Origin: Bacteroidota bacterium
Lineage (GTDB): Bacteria; Bacteroidota; Bacteroidia; Chitinophagales; Chitinophagaceae
Direction of reading: 5' to 3'
Assembly: GCA_023391895.1 (NCBI GenBank)
Contig: JAEWAC010000126.1
Location: forward strand, 1 to 21,865
Length of the DNA stretch: 21,865 bases
A program made the position numbers and the translations under genes. Position 1 is the first letter of the stretch, and every line of letters begins with the position of its first letter. Under the pieces are notes generated by a model that worked only from the letters and a program-made list of their open reading frames with translations, did not search any database and was not told the DNA's origin. Positions 12,988 through 19,631 of the stretch are shown piece after piece.

Positions 12988-14961
12988 ATGAAAAAAGCAA
13001 TCGTGTGGCTTCTGTTGTTCCTACTGGTTTCAGAAACCCATGCGCAGCTCTCCCGGTACATTATCCAGTTTACCGACAAAGCTGCTACGCCCTATACGCT
13101 CTCCAACCCGGCCGCTTATTTATCGCAGCGCAGCCTTGACCGGCGTACCCGTTATGGCATTGCTATAGATAGTACCGATCTGCCGGTGGCTCCCCGTTAT
13201 ATCGACAGCGTGCGTCTGGCCGGTGCTGTTACCATTTTAAACGTTTCCAAATGGCTGAACCAGATTTCCATTCAAACCAACGATGCGGCCGCCCTGGAAA
13301 AAATTTACGCCTTTCCATTTGTAAAAAAAGTAGCCGGCATTGCTGCCCGACAGCGGGTGGAAAACCTTCCGCTGCCCGAAAAATTTAGCCAGGAAGCAAA
13401 AGTAATGGCAGTACAAAACGGGCAAAACCTAACGGCCGATTATTACAATTATGGCAATGCAGCCGCACAGGTGAACCTACACAGCGGGGCTTTTCTCCAC
13501 AACATTGGTTTGCGCGGTCAGGGTATGATCATTGGCATGCTGGATGCCGGCTATAACCGGTATACTACTTTAAAAGCTTTTGACAGCATCAATGCCAACC
13601 GGCAGGTGCTGGAAACCTGGGATTTTGTTAACCGTGAAGCCAGCGTAGTGGAAGACCACCAGCACGGCATGCAGTGCCTTTCTGTAATTGCCGCCAATAT
13701 TCCCGGCCAGTTTGTAGGTACTGCCCCCAAAGCCTCTTTCTTCCTGTATCGTACAGAAGACACCCGGTCGGAATATCCCATTGAAGAACACAACTGGGTA
13801 TGCGGGGCCGAACGGGTGGACAGTGCCGGCGGCGATGTGATTTCATCTTCCCTGGGCTATAGCACCTTTGATGATCGTTCGCTCAGTCATACTTATGCCC
13901 AACTGGATGGCAACACCACCATGGCGGCCATAGGGGCTGACTTAGCGGCTCAAAAAGGTATACTGGTGGTCAATTCTGCCGGCAACGAAGGTGGTAATAC
14001 CTGGCGCTATATTATGACGCCGGCCGATGCCGACAGCATATTAGCCGTAGGTGCGGTAGATAAAAACGGTCAGGTGGCCGGCTTTTCCAGTTACGGCCCT
14101 TCTGCTGACGGACAGGTAAAACCTGACGTAGTTTCAGTGGGTGCCGGCACTACCATTCAAAACACCAATAATACCATTGGCAGCGGCAGCGGCACTTCAT
14201 TTGCCGCTCCTAACATGGCGGGCCTGGCCACCTGTTTATGGCAGGGATTCCCGGAGGTGAATAATATGAAAATCATTGCGGCGCTGCGCCAGTCGGCCAG
14301 CAACTATACCACTCCCAACGATCGGATTGGTTATGGTATTCCCGATGTAAAAAAGGCTCTGGTCAGCCTGTTGAAAGAACAAGCCACTGCCACCGTCAGC
14401 ATCAGCCAGTGCAAAGCCACGCTGCAATGGAACAGTAAAGATGTAGCCGCCATGCGCTACCAAATTGAACGCAAAGCGCCCGGCGAATTGGCGTATACTA
14501 AAATTGCCGAACTGCCTGGTACCGGCGCTGTCTTTTCAGCCCAAACCTACCAATACGCCGACGCGCTGGTTAACCTGCACAACGGGGTGGTGAGCTACCG
14601 CATCCGGCAAATTGTAGATACGGCCGCAACTACTTTTACCGCCGATTATATAGTTACCACCAATGCCGACCTCAACATTTCCTGCGCAGAAACCACAGCC
14701 GACAATAAACGGATCCAGTTGATACCCAACCCGGCCTTCCGTTCTGTTATTTTAAAAATGACACAGCCCGAAGCCATTGCCCAACTGCGTGTGGTGCTCT
14801 TTGATGCCAAAGGCCAGATGGTAAGCGAACAAAAAACAGCCAAACCCGCCGGCATTGCGTTCATTCCGTTGCCTGTTCATCAACTACCCAGCGGCAAATA
14901 CTATGTAGTGATCTATGACGGCAATAAAAAGCTGGCCGCCGAAGAACTGATCAAGCTATAG
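12988..14961 (+). CDS. Subtilisin-like (S8) protease with T9SS sorting domain
   Basis: A 657-aa secreted serine protease. Signal peptide 1-19 (ending THA); a probable propeptide at about 20-165; peptidase S8 domain at about 175-455 with the triad Asp186 ('GMLDAGYN'), His226 ('DHQHGMQ') and Ser404 ('SGTSFAAPNMAG'), and oxyanion Asn333 ('NSAGNEG'). All catalytic residues are present, so it should be active. A fibronectin/immunoglobulin-like part follows (about 470-560), and the C-terminal 80 residues, 'IPNPAFRSVILK', 'VVLFDAKGQMV', 'LPSGKYYVVIYDGNKK', match the type A T9SS sorting domain that directs export across the outer membrane. The frame begins 35 codons earlier inside the preceding gene; the ATG at 12988 starts the signal peptide. 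Confidence 0.93.
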   Translation: MKKAIVWLLLFLLVSETHAQLSRYIIQFTDKAATPYTLSNPAAYLSQRSLDRRTRYGIAIDSTDLPVAPRYIDSVRLAGAVTILNVSKWLNQISIQTNDAAALEKIYAFPFVKKVAGIAARQRVENLPLPEKFSQEAKVMAVQNGQNLTADYYNYGNAAAQVNLHSGAFLHNIGLRGQGMIIGMLDAGYNRYTTLKAFDSINANRQVLETWDFVNREASVVEDHQHGMQCLSVIAANIPGQFVGTAPKASFFLYRTEDTRSEYPIEEHNWVCGAERVDSAGGDVISSSLGYSTFDDRSLSHTYAQLDGNTTMAAIGADLAAQKGILVVNSAGNEGGNTWRYIMTPADADSILAVGAVDKNGQVAGFSSYGPSADGQVKPDVVSVGAGTTIQNTNNTIGSGSGTSFAAPNMAGLATCLWQGFPEVNNMKIIAALRQSASNYTTPNDRIGYGIPDVKKALVSLLKEQATATVSISQCKATLQWNSKDVAAMRYQIERKAPGELAYTKIAELPGTGAVFSAQTYQYADALVNLHNGVVSYRIRQIVDTAATTFTADYIVTTNADLNISCAETTADNKRIQLIPNPAFRSVILKMTQPEAIAQLRVVLFDAKGQMVSEQKTAKPAGIAFIPLPVHQLPSGKYYVVIYDGNKKLAAEELIKL

Positions 14962-15185
14962 GGGATCACAGATTTCACGGATGTCTGAACCATGATTTGG
15001 GTAGATTAGGGGATTTGGAGGAAAAGAGATAAATGTCATCAATCGTCATATAAGGTTTTGAAAGGTTGAAAGAGTTGAGTTGTTGAATGGCTGAATAGTT
15101 AAGTGGGCATGTGTTGCGTATGGGGCTTTAAAAGAGCAGGATGGCAGCTTCAGGTGGACTGCTATTACACATCCTCTAACCTGTC

Positions 15186-15206
15186 ATGCCGAACTTGTTT
15201 CGGCAT
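15186..15206. repeat. ATGCCGAA palindrome (REP-like)
   Basis: ATGCCGAA (15186-15193) and TTCGGCAT (15199-15206) form a perfect 8-bp stem around CTTGT, preceded by CTGTC. It is the same style as the ATCCCGGC palindromes. Mosaic A has TCGTCGGGATGACA at the matching place. Confidence 0.7.
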
Positions 15207-15376
15207 CCCCCTACTATATAGGCTTTTAAAGAACTGAACCCACCTCAAACACCTATAAGAGCATATAGGGTTTTGAAGTAGTTGAATCACAGATTAAACA
15301 GATGAGAGAAATGATTTCGCAGATTTTTGAAGGATTGCATAGATGAAAAGCAGTACGGGATTTTGTAAGAGTTTCT

Positions 15377-15410
15377 TTCCGTCAACTGCTAAGCATCAAC
15401 GGTCAACTTT
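15377..15410 (-). repeat. GTTGAC cassette, copy 3 (inverted)
   Basis: Plus strand reads TTTCCGTCAACTGCTAAGCA then TCAACGGTCAACTTTC; the reverse complement has the GTTGAC..GTTGATG..AGTTGAC order of the copy at 2893-2931. It is bounded by motif copies at 15354-15373 and 15413-15432. Confidence 0.6.
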
Positions 15411-15515
15411 CCGATATGGGTTTTTGAAAGAGTTGTTGTGAGGAATGGTTACTTAGGGCCACTATAGCACCAAGACATCAAGGAGCACCAAGTAAGCTGC
15501 TAAAGGTGCGGGCCT

Positions 15516-15536
15516 ATCCCGGCTCAGGGCCGGGAT
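15516..15536. repeat. ATCCCGGC palindrome (REP-like), second copy
   Basis: ATCCCGGC (15516-15523) and GCCGGGAT (15529-15536) around TCAGG, with flanks that are the reverse complement of those at 4451-4488. Confidence 0.75.
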
Positions 15537-15815
15537 GACAGAGGTGAGAGGTCTTTATTATTTTAAAGGATTTAAGAGCAGATAACTGCTTTAAAAACCC
15601 ATATGGACTTTTGAAAGAGTTGGATCTTTTGGTGCAACAGCAGAAAACCGTTCAAAAGTCCATACGTTAATTCTATAGTTGAAATATAGCCTATTGCCCG
15701 GCCTCCCTCTGCTTCCGGAGAGGGACCGAGGGTGAGGTAAAAAACTTCAAATCCCCATGCTGTTCTCTTTTTTCATTTTACATTTTTCCTTTTTCATTGC
15801 TTCCGCACAGTCCCC

Positions 15816-16970
15816 TTATACCTGAAACAAGGCCGCAAATAAAGTATCGGCTTGACGCTCATAGCCTTTGTAATACTGCGACTGCAGTAATTTTAAGGAA
15901 AGGGTGTTTTGTGCAAAAGCTACTACGTCTTCGTTTTCTTTGGTAAATACCGAGCAGGTAATATACAACAGGTAGCCGCCCGGCTTTATACTTTTACACA
16001 CATTGGCCACGATGCCTTTTTGCAGCCCGGCATAATGGTCGATTTTACTTTCGGTAAAAAAATGCAGTTGCTCCGGGGTGCGGCCCCAGGTACCCGATCC
16101 GGAACAAGGCGCATCGCAAATCACCACATCAAATTTTTGGTTTTGGGGTGGCCCTGTCCTGGCCGCATCACCTATAAACCAGTGATAGTTTTTGATGCCC
16201 GCTTTGGCAAAGCGGCTGTGCAGGTTGTGCAGAATGCTTTGCCGCACATCGGATACGGTAAGCCGTACGTTTGAAAAAATATCCAGCAGCAAAATAGATT
16301 TGCCGCCGCTGGCAGCACAACAATCCCACACCTGTAACGGATCCTGCAAGTCCACAGTTGTTAAAGGCTCCAGCACCCGTTGCGAACTCATATCCTGCAC
16401 CACTACCTCTTTATCTAACTCCAGTACAGCATCCACTTTTGTCTGGCTGCTTACGGCTATGCAGTGGCTGTTGATAGTTTCAAATGCAATGGCATTTTTT
16501 TGCAGGGCGGCTGTTACCTTTTGCTGGCAGCCGGGCCGTATGCGTAAATACACCAATGGCTGTACCAAAAAAGAAGCATTGAAAGCGGTCTTATCTATAG
16601 CTGCGCTTAACTGGTTGTTGAAAGGAAAAACAGCTTCTACTTCGGCATCTGCATCAACGACTTTTATTTTTTCAATGACCGGAAAAAAAGCCATCTTGTT
16701 CCAATCTTCCTGCAAAGCTGCCAGTAAGGCATTGGGTGCATCTGAACATAAAAACAAACCAATGATAAGCCGGTCCCGAAGCGTATGGGTTTTGAAAAGA
16801 TGGCCTAAGCGAAAGTAACAGTAGCACAAATGGATGATATGCTTTCGGTCGCGGGAACCATATTTTTTTTGCGTTGCAAAAAACTTTTTCACATAACTAT
16901 GAAAAGGTTCTGCACCGGTGTAAGCTTTTAGCAAAGTGCTGCTGACATCAATATATGCGTGTATAAACAT
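15816..16970 (-). CDS. RsmB/NOP2-family RNA m5C methyltransferase
   Basis: A 384-aa SAM-dependent enzyme that should methylate cytosine C5 in rRNA or tRNA. The SAM-binding motif is 'VWDCCAASGGKSILLLD' (214-230), then 'DVRQSILHNL' (241-250), 'DAPCSGSGTWGRTPEQ' (286-301) with Cys289, and 'YITCSVFTKENEDVV' (336-350) with Cys339: the two cysteines that carry out methylation and release in this family. 'VQDMSSQRVLEPL' (191-203) is also typical. The N-terminal part (1-130) corresponds to the RNA-binding extension of short RsmB-like proteins. Target base is not predictable. The start at 16970 matches where relatives begin, but the terminator of the upstream gene ends at the base before it, leaving no room for a normal leader. 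Confidence 0.9.
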   Translation of the reverse strand: MFIHAYIDVSSTLLKAYTGAEPFHSYVKKFFATQKKYGSRDRKHIIHLCYCYFRLGHLFKTHTLRDRLIIGLFLCSDAPNALLAALQEDWNKMAFFPVIEKIKVVDADAEVEAVFPFNNQLSAAIDKTAFNASFLVQPLVYLRIRPGCQQKVTAALQKNAIAFETINSHCIAVSSQTKVDAVLELDKEVVVQDMSSQRVLEPLTTVDLQDPLQVWDCCAASGGKSILLLDIFSNVRLTVSDVRQSILHNLHSRFAKAGIKNYHWFIGDAARTGPPQNQKFDVVICDAPCSGSGTWGRTPEQLHFFTESKIDHYAGLQKGIVANVCKSIKPGGYLLYITCSVFTKENEDVVAFAQNTLSLKLLQSQYYKGYERQADTLFAALFQV

Positions 16971-16971
16971 G

Positions 16972-16999
16972 AAAAAAGCGGTTGTAAAATTACAACCGC
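16972..16999 (-). terminator. Terminator of YD-repeat lipoprotein gene
   Basis: GCGGTTGTAA (16978-16987) and TTACAACCGC (16990-16999) are exact reverse complements; the hairpin is followed on the minus strand by TTTTTT (16977-16972). It sits 25 bp after the stop at 17025 and one base before the next start codon. Confidence 0.85.
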
Positions 17000-17024
17000 C
17001 TGCCTTATAATCTTTTAAAATTGT

Positions 17025-17876
17025 TTACTGGTAATAAAAAGTAATGATAAATGAAAGTCCGGAATTGGCTTCTGTTACCGTAGCCACCATGGGTTTATTT
17101 TTATCATTATAAGTATAAGTAGCGCTGGAAGCCGTATTTTCTGAAGGCTCGTCAGGGTAAACAACCGATTCCTTAGTGGGGTTATGACTATTCCACAAAT
17201 GATACTGGTCTATAACTATGCCTTCGTTACCTAAAGACAGTGGGCTTTCTTTATCATCATACTCGGCTGTAGTTTGAGAGACCAACTGGTAATTATTGAT
17301 ATCTGTGTCAAAGTGGGAAATATCCACCTTTACTATTCCACTGCCATCGTAGCTGTAATCTGCTTTAGTGTCAGCAATATAGGTACCACCGACGGGGTCG
17401 TAACTGAACTCTTCTTCTTTTATGATCCTGTTCTGTGCATCATAGGTATAAGCAGTACTGTCTTTATGTTCAACTCCTGAACGGTCTTCAAACTGTAAAA
17501 TCTTATGTGTATAGGAGGTACCATTATAATACACATTATACACCACGCTGTCCACCCCTATCATTACGTACTCATCCGATCTATAAACCACCTGTTGAAT
17601 GTGGCCGTCTGCAGCACGTACAATACGGCGGTCTTCATTGATAAAGTTAGGATCCTGGGATGTGATAATCTGACGTGTCATTCTTTTTTGTGCATCATAA
17701 GCATAAAGAACAATCGTAGAATCTAACCCAAAGTTGGCTACAGTTTTTACCAACAAGCCCGTACTAGGATTGCCAGGATTGTTATTATTGTTGATTTCAA
17801 AGCTTTCTTCTTTAGAGCAGGAATAAAAAAACAGCACTGCAAAAAGTGCTGTTAGTATGTGAAATGATTTACTCAT
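17025..17876 (-). CDS. YD-repeat-like lipoprotein of unknown function
   Basis: A 283-aa predicted lipoprotein with signal residues 1-19, lipobox FYSC (Cys20), then an Asn-rich spacer (NNNNNPGNP). The body has repeated 'Y-YDAQ-R----' units ('LYAYDAQKRMTRQI', 'AYTYDAQNRIIKEE', 'DYSYDGSGIVKVD', 'TYTYNDKNKPMVA') of the kind seen in RHS/YD-repeat proteins and in many Bacteroidota surface lipoproteins annotated DUF4595-like. Function unknown; surface location inferred. It starts 41 bp after the odhB stop in the same direction, with no terminator between, so it may be read through from the odhAB transcript, although a weak TATCTTGT element in the gap could be its own promoter. Confidence 0.75.
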   Translation of the reverse strand: MSKSFHILTALFAVLFFYSCSKEESFEINNNNNPGNPSTGLLVKTVANFGLDSTIVLYAYDAQKRMTRQIITSQDPNFINEDRRIVRAADGHIQQVVYRSDEYVMIGVDSVVYNVYYNGTSYTHKILQFEDRSGVEHKDSTAYTYDAQNRIIKEEEFSYDPVGGTYIADTKADYSYDGSGIVKVDISHFDTDINNYQLVSQTTAEYDDKESPLSLGNEGIVIDQYHLWNSHNPTKESVVYPDEPSENTASSATYTYNDKNKPMVATVTEANSGLSFIITFYYQ

Positions 17877-17917
17877 ATGAAATGCCGGCTTTCAGTTAAC
17901 CACAAGATACTTGATAT

Positions 17918-19489
17918 TTATAATTGCAGTAATGTTTTCACCGGATCTTTTCCAAACAACAACAGTTCAGGATTTTCCAGTAACTCTTTTACCCGTACCA
18001 AAAAGCTAACCGACTCCCGTCCGTCAATAATGCGGTGATCGTAGCTCAGGGCCACGTACATCATGGGGCGGATCACGATCTGCTTGTCCACTACCACGGC
18101 CCGCTCTTCAATTTTGTGCATACCCAGAATTGCCGACTGCGGAATATTGATGATCGGCGTACTCATTAAAGAGCCAAAGACGCCGCCATTGGTGATGGTA
18201 AAAGTGCCGCCCTGCATTTCTTCCAGGCTCAGCTTATTGTCCCGCGCTTTAGTGGCCAGTTCAATGACCTTTTTTTCTATTTCGGCCATGCTCAGGCTTT
18301 CGGCATTGCGGATCACGGGTACTACCAAACCTTTGGGAGCTGATACAGCAATGGAAATGTCGCAATAGTTGTGGTAAACAATCGAGTCGCCGTCAATGTA
18401 GGCATTTACGGCCGGCCACTCCTGCAGGGCAAAGGTGCAGGCTTTGGTAAAAAAGCTCATAAAACCAAGGCCTACGCCATGAGCTTCTTTAAACTTGTCT
18501 TTGTACTGGCTGCGCAGGGCCATGACCTTGCTCATGTCTACTTCGTTGAAAGTAGTGAGCATGGCCGTAGTGTTCTTGGCTTCCACCAGGCGGCGGGAAA
18601 CCGTTTTGCGCAGGTTGCTCATTTTTTCCCGCTTTTCGTCGCGGCTAAACAGCTGCACGCCGGGTTTGGTACCCGGGTTGGCCAACGCTTCCAATACATC
18701 TTCTTTTAGGATCTTTCCATTAAAGCCGCTGGGCTGTATGCTTTTAGGATCTACTTTTTTATCGGCTATGATGGCGGCAGCCACCGGTGTGGTTTTTACA
18801 TCATTGGGAATGGAAGTAACCGATCCGGAGGCAGCAACAGGCTGTGGCTGTGCGGCGGGCTTGGCGGCGGCAGGCTTGGGCGCAGCGGCCGGAGCAGCAC
18901 CAGCGGCCGGCACGGCTACGTCGCTGTCAATAGTGGCTACTACATCGCCTATACCCAGCACATCGCCTTCTTTTACTTTCGGGCTGAGCTTGCCGGCTTC
19001 TTCGGCGTTCAGCTCAAAGGTGGCTTTTTCACTTTCCAGTTCGGCAATGATTTCGTCGCGGTTCACCAGGTCACCTTCCTGCTTCAGCCATTTCACCAGG
19101 GTTACTTCGTTGATCGATTCACCCACGGTGGGCACTTTTATTTCAATGATGCCTTTACCGGCAGCTTTTGCGGCTGGCTCAGCAGTTGCGGCAGGTGCTT
19201 CGGCTGTCGCGGCAGCAGCGGGTGGTGCCTGGGCCGGAGCCCCGGCAGGTTGCTGGGCCGTTTCGTCTATACGAGCTACCACATCGCCTATATTCAACGT
19301 ATCACCCTCCTGTCCTACTGTTTTTAAAATACCGGCCTGTTCCGCGTTTACTTCAAAAGTGGCTTTTTCGCTTTCCAACTCGGCAATGACTTCGTCTCTC
19401 TGCACATAATCACCATCCTTCTTCAGCCATTTTACCAAGGTAACTTCGTTGATCGATTCTCCAACAGTAGGAACTTTTATGTCAATCAT
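17918..19489 (-). CDS. odhB: 2-oxoglutarate dehydrogenase E2 with two lipoyl domains
   Basis: A 523-aa dihydrolipoyl succinyltransferase, core of the 2-oxoglutarate dehydrogenase complex (TCA cycle), which moves succinyl from E1 to CoA. Two lipoyl domains are present, about 1-76 (lipoyl Lys42 in 'ESEKATFE') and 115-189 (Lys155); they are identical at 57 of 74 aligned positions. Ala/Pro-rich linkers follow each. The E3-binding domain is at about 233-270 ('TTPVAAAIIADKKVDPKSI', 'GKILKEDVL'), then the catalytic domain with 'SYDHRIIDGRE' (482-492; His485, Asp489). Usual bacterial odhB has one lipoyl domain (about 400 aa), so the duplicated domain explains the extra length. It follows odhA in the same direction. 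The pairing with odhA makes the 2-oxoglutarate, not pyruvate, assignment firm. Confidence 0.95.
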   Translation of the reverse strand: MIDIKVPTVGESINEVTLVKWLKKDGDYVQRDEVIAELESEKATFEVNAEQAGILKTVGQEGDTLNIGDVVARIDETAQQPAGAPAQAPPAAAATAEAPAATAEPAAKAAGKGIIEIKVPTVGESINEVTLVKWLKQEGDLVNRDEIIAELESEKATFELNAEEAGKLSPKVKEGDVLGIGDVVATIDSDVAVPAAGAAPAAAPKPAAAKPAAQPQPVAASGSVTSIPNDVKTTPVAAAIIADKKVDPKSIQPSGFNGKILKEDVLEALANPGTKPGVQLFSRDEKREKMSNLRKTVSRRLVEAKNTTAMLTTFNEVDMSKVMALRSQYKDKFKEAHGVGLGFMSFFTKACTFALQEWPAVNAYIDGDSIVYHNYCDISIAVSAPKGLVVPVIRNAESLSMAEIEKKVIELATKARDNKLSLEEMQGGTFTITNGGVFGSLMSTPIINIPQSAILGMHKIEERAVVVDKQIVIRPMMYVALSYDHRIIDGRESVSFLVRVKELLENPELLLFGKDPVKTLLQL

Positions 19490-19624
19490 AATTTCTTGTT
19501 TAAGACCGTCTCATCCACCTTTACCGGATGGCGGGCCGGGCTTTAATTTATGAATTTATCTTTTATTAAAATCCTTTATCTTTTGTTTCTTCCACCAGGC
19601 TTTTGCGCCGGCTATATGGACTTT
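19490..19624. other. odhA-odhB gap with one motif copy
   Basis: 135 bp between the two genes of the complex. It holds a dispersed motif copy at the odhA end. No terminator hairpin was seen, so cotranscription is likely. Confidence 0.5.
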
Positions 19625-19631
19625 TTAAATA
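19613..19631 (-). repeat. Dispersed motif copy overlapping the odhA stop
   Basis: Plus-strand TATATGGACTTTTTAAATA, reverse complement of the motif variant CTTTTAAAAGTCCATATA-like. It covers the TAA of odhA (19625-19627), so the last codons of the gene and the motif share bases. Confidence 0.6.

Larger units (their letters stand above)
14964..15806 (-). repeat. Repeat mosaic B, inverted relative to mosaic A
   Basis: Gene-free region between the subtilase and the RNA methyltransferase. Motif copies: 15047-15066, 15118-15136, 15216-15234, 15262-15279, 15354-15373 (degenerate), 15413-15432 and 15601-15620 on minus; 15587-15605, 15650-15667 and 15744-15760 on plus. Cassettes: ATCACAGATTTCAC type (14964-14987 and 15286-15345), ATGCCGAA palindrome (15186-15206), GTCAAC repeats (15377-15410), CACCAAGACATCAAGG type (15466-15490), ATCCCGGC palindrome (15516-15536), CCTCCCTCT palindrome (15704-15725) and TTTTTTCATTTTACATTTTT (15768-15787). 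Read backwards it follows the same order as mosaic A. Confidence 0.8.

Noticed and set aside
16781..16800. Sequence like the dispersed motif (GTATGGGTTTTGAAAAGA) inside the RNA methyltransferase gene
   Set aside because: It lies within a coding region and reads as an ordinary part of the protein (HLFKTHTL), so chance is the simpler explanation.
18495..19409. Long plus-strand frame of 304 codons opposite odhB
   Set aside because: It is the antisense shadow of the Ala/Pro-rich linkers and lipoyl domains of odhB, which is unambiguous on the other strand.
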